Below, piece after piece: positions 1-6,658 of a stretch of 9,167 nt of DNA. Position numbers and translations under genes: made by a program. Source of the DNA: Acidobacteriota bacterium (GTDB lineage: Bacteria; Acidobacteriota; Terriglobia; Terriglobales; Acidobacteriaceae); contig JAJZAL010000210.1 in assembly GCA_021799405.1 (NCBI GenBank), forward strand, positions 1 through 9,167. The letters are read 5' to 3'. Positions within the stretch are counted from its first letter, which is position 1, and each line of letters starts with the position of its first letter. The notes below the pieces were generated by a model. The model was not told where the DNA came from. It worked only from the letters and a program-made list of their open reading frames with translations, and ran no database searches.

Positions 1-22
1 TTGTTTTGGTGCGGAAGCGGAT

Positions 23-781
23 TTATGTGCCGGTGATGGCGGTGGCTCCGACACTGAGCAGGATAAAGAGGATCCACCAGCCGAAGACAGCGACGGCGGC
101 GGAGCTCTTTTTGATCTGGCCGACCTTAGCGCAACCGATGGTGAGCAGGACGGCGGCCCAGATCTTGAGGACGTCGACGGAGCTGAGCAGGGTGCTGAGC
201 CAGTGGGGTGCGTCGCTTGAGAGGTAGTAGCCGATGTTGGTGCCGACGGGGTTCTGGAGGTTGAAGGAGCCGGGATCAAGGCCGGCATAGAGAGTGATGA
301 TGGACAAAAGGGAGACGAGGGTGAGCGGGAGGGTGGCGTAGAACCAGACCGCGTACATCTGGCCGAATTTGGCGCGGCCACCGAAGAGGAAGTTCACCGT
401 GCCCCAGAGGACAGCCGAGCCGACCAGAGCGGTAAGGAGCAGAAGCAAGGGGATCGAGAAGGCGCTGATCTGGATGGTTTTGGACTGGATGGACTGGGCG
501 GTGGCGAGCTGATCGGGCGGGAGCTTCTGCATTTGCTCCATGGCCTTGGGATTCTGTCGGAGGGTGTTTGCGGCGACCTGGTTCCAGCCGACCTGCTGCT
601 GGACGGCGATGGTGAAGCCGAGCCCGATGATAGCCGCCAGGAGCCAGGGAAGCCACCAACTGGTGCTGCGGCGAATGTCAGTGAAGGTTTTGGAGGGAGC
701 GATGAAGGCATCGACGACTCGCTGCCACTGGCTGAGAGCCGGAGCGGAATCAACGGGCGGAACTGCGGCTTGATCAGACAT
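23..781 (-). CDS. YIP1-family integral membrane protein
   Basis: A 252-residue membrane protein resembling the YIP1 (PF04893) family; its molecular role in bacteria is not established. A soluble N-terminus (about residues 1-41, with a family-like stretch FIAPSKTFTDIRR at 26-38) precedes five predicted hydrophobic segments at roughly 42-61, 107-133, 143-166, 204-221 and 228-250. A Gln/Met/Lys-rich polar loop covers about 62-106. The ATG at 781 is chosen because AAGGA lies a few bases upstream of it. The open frame continues back to 976, but that part reads as an Arg/Pro-rich non-protein-like stretch and would cover the divergent promoter region. It is transcribed away from the DUF5715 gene, and nothing beyond position 23 is visible to judge an operon. 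The family call is from the pattern of helices and the N-terminal motif, not from a search. Confidence 0.75.
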   Translation of the reverse strand: MSDQAAVPPVDSAPALSQWQRVVDAFIAPSKTFTDIRRSTSWWLPWLLAAIIGLGFTIAVQQQVGWNQVAANTLRQNPKAMEQMQKLPPDQLATAQSIQSKTIQISAFSIPLLLLLTALVGSAVLWGTVNFLFGGRAKFGQMYAVWFYATLPLTLVSLLSIITLYAGLDPGSFNLQNPVGTNIGYYLSSDAPHWLSTLLSSVDVLKIWAAVLLTIGCAKVGQIKKSSAAVAVFGWWILFILLSVGATAITGT

Positions 782-821
782 AGGCCATCCTTGCAAAGAG
801 CGTTGAAAGCAACCCGCAAGC

Positions 822-827
822 ATTGTA
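822..827 (-). promoter_or_regulatory. Candidate -10 box for the YIP1-family gene
   Basis: Read on the minus strand this is TACAAT, five of six matches to the sigma-70 -10 consensus. It lies about 40 nt before the ATG at 781, which would give a leader of roughly 35 nt. No good -35 hexamer sits 16-18 bp further upstream, so the call rests on the -10 alone. Confidence 0.3.
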
Positions 828-928
828 GCCCGATATGGGGGTGGGGCTGGGCGAAATTCGGTGCGCGATGTTGCGGCAGGCGGGTCAATCGGGTCCGCGT
901 TTCTGAAATCGCAGCCGTGCCGGAGGAA

Positions 929-964
929 AATGCGCAAAATCGGGAAGAATGCTGCAAATGCGGG
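929..964 (+). repeat. Imperfect tandem direct repeat in the divergent intergenic region
   Basis: Two copies of an AATGC-(T)GCAAA-(x)-CGGG unit, at 929-944 and 948-964, lie about 19 bp apart (roughly two helical turns), upstream of the DUF5715 gene and behind the YIP1 gene promoter region. Their placement in a 271-bp divergent intergenic region would suit a regulator-binding site. They could also be chance similarity or part of an N-terminal extension of the plus-strand gene, whose frame is open here. Confidence 0.3.
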
Positions 965-1052
965 CAATAGTGCCATTCACGGTACTTCCCGGAGAGTGGA
1001 ATGGTTGGTTATTCTCAAGACTGCAAGACGACTCTCCCGGCGAAGATGCTCG

Positions 1053-2375
1053 ATGTTGAAGTTTCTGATTGTCGCTCTGCTGGTGATTCCGCCAGCTCTT
1101 CCTGCTTTTGGCGCGACGCCCGCAGCGGAGCACAGCGCGCCTGCGCATGCCTCTGCCGTTCACCAAACCACGCATCCCCTGACAGCGGCCCAGCGCCGGG
1201 CAAGGCTTAAGCGGCTGGAACACGAGCGCGCGGTGCGGCGCATGGCCGCGGAACGGCGGTTGCGGGCGCAGCATATGCCGACGCACCGCACGGTGAAACG
1301 GGCGACGGTAGCGCGGCGCACGGTGACGCGCCGGAGAGCTGTGCAACGGCCCGTAACCCATCGGGTAGTGGCGCATCGAACGCTTGCGCGAGGAACTGGA
1401 ACGCGCCGGGTTGTTGCGCATCGGACGGTCGTGAAGACGGCTTATGCGCGGCGGCTGGCGGCGCATCGGGCTTATGAGGAACATCTGGCGTATGAGCGAC
1501 GGGTGCGCGCGCACCGTGCTTACGAAGCGCACCTGGCGTACGAGCGGCGGCTGGCGCGCGAGCGGGCGGCTGCGCATCTCTCGTATGAGCGGCAGCTGGC
1601 CAAGCGTCGTGCGGATGAGAGGCAGTTGGCGCAGGAACACGCGGCAGAGGTGCATGGGGTTCGCGGCGACCAGCCCGATAGAGAGATTGCGAAGGCTGAA
1701 GTGCCGAGCGCGACGCCGGGGCCGGCGAGCGGAACGGTAAATCCGGCTTCGCTGGATTACGTATCGCACGCGCACGTTCACCTGTACTGGGTGTCGCCGC
1801 TGCGCGGCTCGCACGCCTCACTGGTGCGGCAGGACGAGCGCGACCGCGCCGAGGGGCTGACGCGGATCAAGGACGAGACGCAGTTGCGGGAACTGGTACG
1901 CGAGCACTCATTGATTCCGCTGCCGCAGAACGAGGACATCCAGGCGGATCCGCGGCTGGCCTACGACCGGCGCTACACGCGGCCGTGGACGGCGGATTTT
2001 CTGCGCGAGCTGGGTGTGGCCTTCACGCACCGGTTCGGGGAACCGCTGGTGATTACTTCCGCGGTGCGGCCGGCGACGTACCAGGAACGGCTGACCTGGC
2101 GGAACGGGAATGCGGCGCCGGCGAATGGGGCGATTGCTTCCCCGCATGAGTTTGGCGCAACAATCGACATCGGCAAAAAGGGCATGACGGCGCGGGAGAT
2201 GGCATGGATGCGCGGTTATCTTCTGCCGCTGCAGCAGGCCGGCCAGATCGATGTGGAAGAGGAGTTCTACGAGGCGTGCTTTCACATCACGGTGTACAAG
2301 AGCTACGTGCCGGCGCCGGTTGCTCCAGCCCAGCCTGAAGTCGCCAATACGCAGGTGGACACCGACTCGCGGTAG
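1053..2375 (+). CDS. Secreted DUF5715-type protein with Arg/His-rich repeat region and M15-peptidase-like zinc motif
   Basis: A 440-residue exported protein. Residues 1-21 form a signal peptide (MLKFLIVALLV core, cleavage near AFGA). Residues about 43-198 are extremely rich in Arg, His and Ala with internal repeats and probably helical. Residues about 235-418 form the C-terminal domain, which I recognise as DUF5715-like. That domain carries SPHEFGATID at 363-372, matching the SxHxxGxAxD zinc signature of M15/VanY DD-carboxypeptidases (H365, D372), a preceding ITSAVRP segment (R339) like the M15 'TSGYR' element, and a late CFHIT (H411) in the position of the third zinc-binding histidine. A role in peptidoglycan trimming is therefore an inference. 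The ATG at 1053 is chosen because the signal peptide begins there. The frame is open to 861, and an ATG at 930 with GGAGG 3 nt before it is an alternative that would bury the signal sequence behind about 41 residues. It converges with the propeller gene. Confidence 0.75.
   Translation: MLKFLIVALLVIPPALPAFGATPAAEHSAPAHASAVHQTTHPLTAAQRRARLKRLEHERAVRRMAAERRLRAQHMPTHRTVKRATVARRTVTRRRAVQRPVTHRVVAHRTLARGTGTRRVVAHRTVVKTAYARRLAAHRAYEEHLAYERRVRAHRAYEAHLAYERRLARERAAAHLSYERQLAKRRADERQLAQEHAAEVHGVRGDQPDREIAKAEVPSATPGPASGTVNPASLDYVSHAHVHLYWVSPLRGSHASLVRQDERDRAEGLTRIKDETQLRELVREHSLIPLPQNEDIQADPRLAYDRRYTRPWTADFLRELGVAFTHRFGEPLVITSAVRPATYQERLTWRNGNAAPANGAIASPHEFGATIDIGKKGMTAREMAWMRGYLLPLQQAGQIDVEEEFYEACFHITVYKSYVPAPVAPAQPEVANTQVDTDSR
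1461..1556 (+). repeat. Two tandem 48-bp units encoding a 16-residue AHRAYExHLAYERR repeat
   Basis: Units 1461-1508 and 1509-1556 encode AHRAYEEHLAYERRVR and AHRAYEAHLAYERRLA, residues 137-152 and 153-168 of the DUF5715 protein. Seven codons differ silently between the copies and only three change the residue, so the protein pattern is retained while the DNA has drifted. A degenerate third unit follows (AHLSYERQLAK). A different 15-residue repeat, TxRVVAHRT, precedes it at residues 102-131. Confidence 0.8.
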
Positions 2376-2421
2376 CGCCTTGCGCGGGAAATACGGGCAG
2401 GGCCTGGGGCGTCTCCAACTG

Positions 2422-3735
2422 TTATTTTGCCGGAGCTGTAGCCGGGGCGGTCGTGTTGCCGGGCGGCGGCAGGTTGTAAACCTCGATGGCCTGATTGCGC
2501 AGGATGGCGAAGCGGCGCCCATCGGATGACAGTGCGAAGTTCTGGCCTGCGCTGACGATGGGGTCTGCGTCGCGAACGAGCACAAGCTTGCCGGTATCGG
2601 TGTCAAAGACGCCGACGAGTTGACGGACGACATCGTTGATATTGGCTTCGCTGAGGGTGACGAGGGGCTGGTCGGTCATGAGAGAGCCCAGCGCGAAGCG
2701 GCTGCCATTGGTCGCATAGGCGATGGTGTGCCAGATGTAGCGGGCCTGCCACCACTGCTGCCAGAGCTTGTTGCCGTCGAGGTCGACGGCGGTCATGAGG
2801 TGGTCGGCGCCGTCGCCGGCGCAGCCGGTGAGGATGACGCTGCCGCTGAGAGGCAGCAGCGAGGGACGGCAGTCGCTCTGGAGGGTGAGGACGTCCTCGC
2901 TGGGCAGCTTGGCGGGCAAATGAGCGCGGTCATCGAGGCCCTGAAACTTAATTTCGCGGACGATCCAGAAATCGCCCCGGCCTTTCCGTGGCTGTTCGGA
3001 GAGCAGCTCAAGGAAGCCGTTTTGCATGACGGGCAGATTGAGAGGCCGGCGGGATTGCGAGTGGAAGAGCAGGCTCTGGCTGCTGACCTGGTAAACGGCG
3101 AGGTTGACGCGCTGGGGTCGCTCGATGATGTTGCCTTGCAGGTCGACCTCAGGGATGAGCGAGGCCGGGTCTGCGGGGACGTCGGTTTCCACCGAGAGGA
3201 AGTTGCGGCCGGGCGAGATGCTGACGAGCGTGAGCAGGTGCCGCGGCTTGAGGAATGGCTGGAGCTTGAGCGAAGGGCCGGTCTGGAAGAGCGTGTTGCC
3301 GATGCGGAGGAGGAATTTTCCGTGGCCGAGCGCCCAGAGGTAGCGCTGGTGGTCGTGCATGGTCCACTGGGTTTGCTTGAGGACCTTGCCGGTGGAGATG
3401 TCGAGGACGTCGGCGCGGATGACCTGGTCCTCGTCTCCGGGTTGATCGTTGCCGGCTGTGCGCTTGATGAGCGCGTTGACGCGGAAGGTGAAGAGCAGGT
3501 GGTTGGCGTCAATGAAATTGAGGGTGAGCGAGGACTGGCGCAGTGCGAGATAGAAGAGACTGGGCGGTTCGAAGCCCAGCGGCTGCACAGGGATGGATGC
3601 GACGGGATGGATCTGGGGCGGCGCGGGCGCAGGTTTTTTGGGCGCGGCGGCAAGGGCCAGACCGGGAAGGCCGAGCGCGACAAGCGCGGCAGATCGCAGG
3701 AAAGTACGAAGCGAGAGCCGCACCCGGGCATTCAT
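2422..3735 (-). CDS. Secreted beta-propeller-like (WD40/PD40-type) protein, function unknown
   Basis: A 437-residue protein with a signal peptide: basic start (MNARVRLSLRTFLR), hydrophobic core about 15-28, and an ALA cleavage site near residue 29, followed by a Pro/Lys/Ala-rich linker (about 31-48). The rest shows the recurring beta-propeller pattern: strand, then D-x-x-TGK (DISTGKVLKQ about 112-121; DTDTGKLVLV about 378-387), then SPGRNFLSV or SSDGRRFAIL (404-412) strands. No enzymatic motif is visible. Two cysteines, C289 and C305, could form a disulfide in the periplasm. The C-terminus ends in a Pro/Ala/Thr-rich tail. The ATG at 3735 is chosen since a weak AGG lies just before it and the signal peptide begins there; a TTG at 3771 adds only a polar stretch. 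It is divergent from trpC and convergent with the DUF5715 gene, so it appears to be a single-gene unit. I do not recognise a specific family name. Confidence 0.75.
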   Translation of the reverse strand: MNARVRLSLRTFLRSAALVALGLPGLALAAAPKKPAPAPPQIHPVASIPVQPLGFEPPSLFYLALRQSSLTLNFIDANHLLFTFRVNALIKRTAGNDQPGDEDQVIRADVLDISTGKVLKQTQWTMHDHQRYLWALGHGKFLLRIGNTLFQTGPSLKLQPFLKPRHLLTLVSISPGRNFLSVETDVPADPASLIPEVDLQGNIIERPQRVNLAVYQVSSQSLLFHSQSRRPLNLPVMQNGFLELLSEQPRKGRGDFWIVREIKFQGLDDRAHLPAKLPSEDVLTLQSDCRPSLLPLSGSVILTGCAGDGADHLMTAVDLDGNKLWQQWWQARYIWHTIAYATNGSRFALGSLMTDQPLVTLSEANINDVVRQLVGVFDTDTGKLVLVRDADPIVSAGQNFALSSDGRRFAILRNQAIEVYNLPPPGNTTAPATAPAK

Positions 3736-3763
3736 GCACCTATTGTGACGCTGAGAGGTTTTT

Positions 3764-3784
3764 TCCCGCAATCATTTCGCGGGA
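3764..3784. repeat. Perfect 6-bp inverted repeat (TCCCGC-N9-GCGGGA) upstream of the propeller gene
   Basis: Arms at 3764-3769 and 3779-3784 are exact complements around a 9-base AT-rich centre. It lies 28 bp upstream of the propeller-gene ATG, inside the divergent region shared with trpC. It could be an operator or a 5'-leader hairpin. It is not an intrinsic terminator: the T-run lies before the hairpin on the plus strand, not after it on either strand. Confidence 0.4.
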
Positions 3785-3865
3785 TGGAGCGTAAGGGCAT
3801 CAAAACAGGGCGTTTTTGTGGCGTGATGGGAGCCTGAACAGCGGGGATGGCTGGGTTGGTCTGGC

Positions 3866-3871
3866 TATACT
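3866..3871 (+). promoter_or_regulatory. Candidate -10 box for the trpCFBA operon
   Basis: TATACT matches five of six positions of the sigma-70 -10 consensus and lies 34 nt before the trpC start codon, with the predicted transcript start near 3878. No recognisable -35 hexamer is present at 16-18 bp spacing, so the promoter would be activator-dependent, weak or misassigned. No Trp-codon leader peptide plus terminator is seen between it and trpC. Confidence 0.35.
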
Positions 3872-3874
3872 TGA

Positions 3875-3891
3875 GGGAAGCGGTTATTCCC
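3875..3891. promoter_or_regulatory. Inverted repeat between the candidate trpC -10 box and its ribosome binding site
   Basis: GGGAA (3875-3879) and TTCCC (3887-3891) are exact complements separated by seven bases. The element would overlap the predicted transcription start and ends exactly where the Shine-Dalgarno sequence of trpC begins. It could be an operator for a repressor, or a small RNA hairpin abutting the ribosome binding site. Five-base arms are short enough that chance is possible. Confidence 0.3.
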
Positions 3892-3897
3892 GAGGAG
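3892..3897 (+). promoter_or_regulatory. Ribosome binding site that fixes the TTG start of trpC
   Basis: GAGGAG ends 8 nt before the TTG at 3906, the optimal spacing, and no ATG or GTG start in the trpC frame is similarly placed. This site decides the start codon of trpC. Confidence 0.75.
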
Positions 3898-3905
3898 CCA
3901 CTGGA

Positions 3906-4706
3906 TTGCACCTGGAACGGATTCTGGAGCGCACGCGCGCGGATGTAGAGGCGCGGCGGCGCGCAGTGCCGGTTACGGCGCTGGAGCAGCGTGCGGAGCA
4001 GCACGCGCCGCGCGGTTTCGCGGCTGCGCTGCGGCGGCGGGCTGAGGAGGGTCCGGCGGTGATTGCGGAGTTGAAGAAGGCTTCGCCGTCGAAGGGGCTG
4101 ATTCGGGAGGATTTTGATCCGGAGTGGCTGGCGCGGGCGCTGGCCGCAAATGGCGCAGCGGTGCTTTCCGTGCTGACGGATGAGCCGTTTTTTCAAGGCA
4201 GTTTGCGGAACCTTGAGATTGCGTCCGAGGCGGGTGGGATTCCGTGCCTGCGCAAGGACTTTATCGTGGACGAGTACCAGATTGTGGAAGCGCGGGCGCA
4301 CCGGGCGGACGCGATTCTGCTGATTGCGGCGGCGCTGACGGACGCTGAACTGGTGCGGTTGAACGAGGCGGCGCACCGGCAGAAGCTGGACGTGCTGTGC
4401 GAGGTGCATACAGCGGAGGAGCTGGCGCGGGTGCGCGACCTGGGCTGCGACGCGTATGGGGTGAATAATCGCGACCTGGTGAGTTTCAAAGTGAGTTTGG
4501 AGGTTTCGCTGAGGCTGGCGGCGGATTTGCCGAAGGGCGCCGTGCATGTGGCCGAGAGCGGGATTCATACGGCGGAGGATTTGCAGCGGCTGCGGGGCGC
4601 GGGCTACGACGCGTTTCTGATTGGGGAATCGCTGATGCGGCAGGCTGACCCGGGCGCGGCGCTGGCTGCCTTATTGGCGGCGCAGGCCGTGGGGGAGCGC
4701 GCGTAG
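3906..4706 (+). CDS. trpC: Indole-3-glycerol phosphate synthase TrpC
   Basis: Cytoplasmic (beta/alpha)8-barrel enzyme closing the ring of CdRP (1-(2-carboxyphenylamino)-1-deoxyribulose 5-phosphate) to indole-3-glycerol phosphate, the fourth step from chorismate to tryptophan. The 266-residue product has the normal family length. It begins with the typical N-terminal helix (LERILERTRADVEARRR). The catalytic set known from the family is present: E55 and K57 in IAELKKASPSKG, K117 in LRKDFIV, E166 in CEVH, N187 in GVNNRDL and S218 in AESGI, plus the phosphate-binding FLIGESLM near 237-244. The start is TTG, supported by the GAGGAG site; an open frame runs back to 3816 but lacks similarity to the family. 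It is the first gene of the plus-strand aromatic cluster, 15 nt before trpF and divergent from the propeller gene. It is monofunctional, not fused to TrpF. Confidence 0.97.
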   Translation: MHLERILERTRADVEARRRAVPVTALEQRAEQHAPRGFAAALRRRAEEGPAVIAELKKASPSKGLIREDFDPEWLARALAANGAAVLSVLTDEPFFQGSLRNLEIASEAGGIPCLRKDFIVDEYQIVEARAHRADAILLIAAALTDAELVRLNEAAHRQKLDVLCEVHTAEELARVRDLGCDAYGVNNRDLVSFKVSLEVSLRLAADLPKGAVHVAESGIHTAEDLQRLRGAGYDAFLIGESLMRQADPGAALAALLAAQAVGERA

Positions 4707-4721
4707 GGCGCGGGTTCGGCG

Positions 4722-5435
4722 ATGTGGGTGAAGATTTGCGGGACGACGAGCTTTAAAGACGCGCAAGTGGCCGTGGAGGCGGGCGCGGATGCGATTGGGT
4801 TTGTGTTTGCCGAGAGCCCGCGGCGTGTGTCGGCGGAGCAGGTGAGGGAGATTACGGCGCTGTTGCCAGAGGACGTCGAGAAGATTGGCGTTTTTGTGGA
4901 TGAGGATTTCGACGCGATTGCGAGAACGGTGCTGACGGCGGGGCTGACGGGTGTGCAGATTCATGGCAATGTGGAGTTCGGGCCGGAGCTGGCGAGGCGG
5001 CTGCGGGAGAGATTTGCCGAGGGTTTGCCGCATGCGGGCCGGTTGAGGATTTTGCAGGTACTGCACTTTGGATTTGGGGAGAAGTCGTTTGACGAACAGC
5101 TCACCGCGCTCCGGCAGAATGATGCCATTGATGCAGTGCTGGTAGACTCGCGCACTGCAAAAGCGCGGGGCGGTACTGGGGTTCGCTATGACTGGCAGGC
5201 GGCGCGGCAGGGCTTTATGGAGGCGGCGCCGCATCTGCGGATGGTCGTGGCCGGAGGATTGAATCCGGAGAATGTGCGCGAGGCGATCGAGGCCCTGCAT
5301 CCGTGGGGTGTGGATGTGGTGAGCGGGGTGGAAGCCGCACCGGGACGGAAGGATCCGGCGCGGGTGAAGGAATTTGTAGCAGCGGCACGGGCTGCGGCCG
5401 AAGCGAGCAAGGCGAGCCGACCAGCCGAGGCATAG
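4722..5435 (+). CDS. trpF: Phosphoribosylanthranilate isomerase TrpF
   Basis: Catalyses the Amadori rearrangement of N-(5'-phosphoribosyl)anthranilate to CdRP, the step immediately before TrpC. At 237 residues it is slightly longer than the usual 200-220, from a longer segment around 100-135 and an Ala-rich tail (221-237). Diagnostic features are KICG at 4-7 with the catalytic base C6, [16 protein letters not shown] at 21-36, VQIHG at 78-82, the catalytic acid D142 in VDSRT, GGTG at 150-153, and the phosphate-binding AGGLNPENV (177-185) and DVVSGVE (198-204). The ATG at 4722 directly precedes the universally N-terminal KICG motif, so the start is secure although its Shine-Dalgarno is weak (TAGGG), suggesting translational coupling to trpC across the 15-nt gap. 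trpB follows after 10 nt. Confidence 0.97.
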   Translation: MWVKICGTTSFKDAQVAVEAGADAIGFVFAESPRRVSAEQVREITALLPEDVEKIGVFVDEDFDAIARTVLTAGLTGVQIHGNVEFGPELARRLRERFAEGLPHAGRLRILQVLHFGFGEKSFDEQLTALRQNDAIDAVLVDSRTAKARGGTGVRYDWQAARQGFMEAAPHLRMVVAGGLNPENVREAIEALHPWGVDVVSGVEAAPGRKDPARVKEFVAAARAAAEASKASRPAEA

Positions 5436-5445
5436 GGGAAAAGCA

Positions 5446-6654
5446 ATGAGTACGGCAGTGAATTCCGAGAGAGTGGCAGGGCGGTTTGGCGCGTACGGCG
5501 GAAGATATGTTCCGGAGACGCTGGTGGCGGCGCTGGAAGAGCTGGAGCATGCGTACGCCGAGGCGCAGGCGGACCCGGCGTTTCATGCGCGGCTGGATGA
5601 TCTGCTGCACAACTACGCAGGCAGGCCGACTCCGCTGTACCATGCGGCGCGTCTGACGGAGCACCTGGGCGGGGCGAAGATCTATTTGAAGCGCGAAGAC
5701 CTGCTACACACCGGCGCGCACAAGATCAACAACTGCATTGGGCAGGGGCTGCTGGCGCAGCGCATGGGCAAGCAGCGCATCATAGCCGAGACGGGCGCGG
5801 GGCAGCATGGCGTGGCGACGGCGACGGTTTGCGCGCTGCTGGGGCTCGAATGCGTGGTCTACATGGGCGAGGAAGATATGCGGCGGCAGGAGTTGAATGT
5901 TCTCCGGATGCGGCTGCTGGGCGCCGAGGTGCGGGGCGTGAGTTCGGGCTCGCGGACGCTGAAGGACGCCATCAACGAGGCGATGCGCGACTGGGTGACG
6001 AACGTGCGTACGACGCATTATCTGCTGGGCAGTGTGCTGGGAGCGCATCCGTATCCGATGATGGTGCGGGATTTTCATCGCGTGATCAGCAAGGAAGCGC
6101 GGCGACAGATTCTGGAGAAAGAAAACCGGCTGCCAAGCGCGGTGATTGCGTGCGTGGGCGGCGGATCAAATGCGATTGGCGCGTTTTACGAATTTATCCC
6201 GGACAAGGACGTGCGGCTGATCGGCGTGGAGGCCGGCGGCAACGGCACGGCGCTGGGCATGCACGCGGCACGATTCCGCGGCGGCGCGCCGGGCGTGCTG
6301 CAGGGGACGTATTCGTATGTGCTGCAGGATGACGACGGACAGGTGGCGCTGACGCACTCGGTTTCGGCGGGTCTGGATTATGCATCGATTGGGCCGGAGC
6401 ATGCGGCGCTGCATGACTCGGGCCGGGCGGAGTACACGCTGGCGACCGACGAGCAGGCGCTGGAGGCGACGGTGACGCTGGCACGCACGGAGGGGATTTT
6501 GCCGGCACTGGAAAGCGCGCACGCGGTGGCGGAGTGCATTCGTCTTGCGCCAACCCTCGACCGGCATGAAATACTGATGGTCAACGTTTCAGGACGCGGG
6601 GATAAGGATATGGGAATCCTCGCGCGGGAACTGAAGTTGAAGGGAGCGTCGTAG
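5446..6654 (+). CDS. trpB: Tryptophan synthase beta chain TrpB
   Basis: PLP-dependent subunit that condenses indole with L-serine to tryptophan in the TrpA2B2 complex. The 402-residue product has the classical TrpB1 length. The N-terminus carries [14 protein letters not shown] (13-26). The PLP-binding lysine is K93 in HTGAHKINN, the catalytic glutamate is E115 in AETGAGQHG, the PLP-phosphate loop is GGGSNAIG at 238-245, and S382 in VSGRGDKD contacts the pyridine ring. These features are those of the TrpA-partnered form rather than the stand-alone TrpB2 form. The ATG at 5446 has AGGGGAAA just upstream. trpA starts 4 nt after its stop, as expected for subunits made in equal amounts. Nothing is missing or unusual. 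Confidence 0.98.
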   Translation: MSTAVNSERVAGRFGAYGGRYVPETLVAALEELEHAYAEAQADPAFHARLDDLLHNYAGRPTPLYHAARLTEHLGGAKIYLKREDLLHTGAHKINNCIGQGLLAQRMGKQRIIAETGAGQHGVATATVCALLGLECVVYMGEEDMRRQELNVLRMRLLGAEVRGVSSGSRTLKDAINEAMRDWVTNVRTTHYLLGSVLGAHPYPMMVRDFHRVISKEARRQILEKENRLPSAVIACVGGGSNAIGAFYEFIPDKDVRLIGVEAGGNGTALGMHAARFRGGAPGVLQGTYSYVLQDDDGQVALTHSVSAGLDYASIGPEHAALHDSGRAEYTLATDEQALEATVTLARTEGILPALESAHAVAECIRLAPTLDRHEILMVNVSGRGDKDMGILARELKLKGAS

Positions 6655-6658
6655 TCGC

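Noticed and set aside
782..976. N-terminal extension of the YIP1-family protein
   Set aside because: The extra 65 residues are Pro/Arg/Phe-rich without family similarity, whereas the ATG at 781 has a good ribosome binding site and starts the family-like N-terminus.
861..1052. N-terminal extension of the DUF5715 protein, including the ATG at 930 with nearby GGAGG
   Set aside because: It would place more than 40 basic residues before a clean signal peptide. The GGAGG is only 3 nt from the ATG, too close for efficient initiation. Kept only as an alternative.
885..1814. 309-codon minus-strand frame opposite the DUF5715 gene
   Set aside because: The product is an Arg/Pro/His-rich shadow of the repeat region; the plus-strand frame has a signal peptide and a recognisable domain.
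2376..2421. Bidirectional terminator between the convergent genes
   Set aside because: The 46-bp gap contains only a GCGC-CTT-GCGC mini-palindrome and no T-run, insufficient to call a terminator.
3755..3790. Intrinsic terminator from the T-run and hairpin
   Set aside because: The T-run precedes the hairpin on the plus strand and becomes an A-run after it on the minus strand, so neither orientation has a hairpin followed by T residues.
2620..3837. 405-codon open frame on the plus strand opposite the propeller gene
   Set aside because: It is the complement frame of a gene with signal peptide and propeller pattern. Its product is an extremely Glu/Asp/Gly/Val-rich string with no domain-like pattern, as expected for a shadow frame in GC-rich DNA.
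3816..3905. TTG at 3816 as the trpC start
   Set aside because: It adds 30 residues not seen in the family and lacks a ribosome binding site; the TTG at 3906 has GAGGAG at optimal spacing and begins at the family N-terminus.
5829..6332. 167-codon plus-strand frame inside trpB
   Set aside because: It is an out-of-frame shadow of a fully intact trpB; its residues are Arg/Gly/Ala-rich with no domain.
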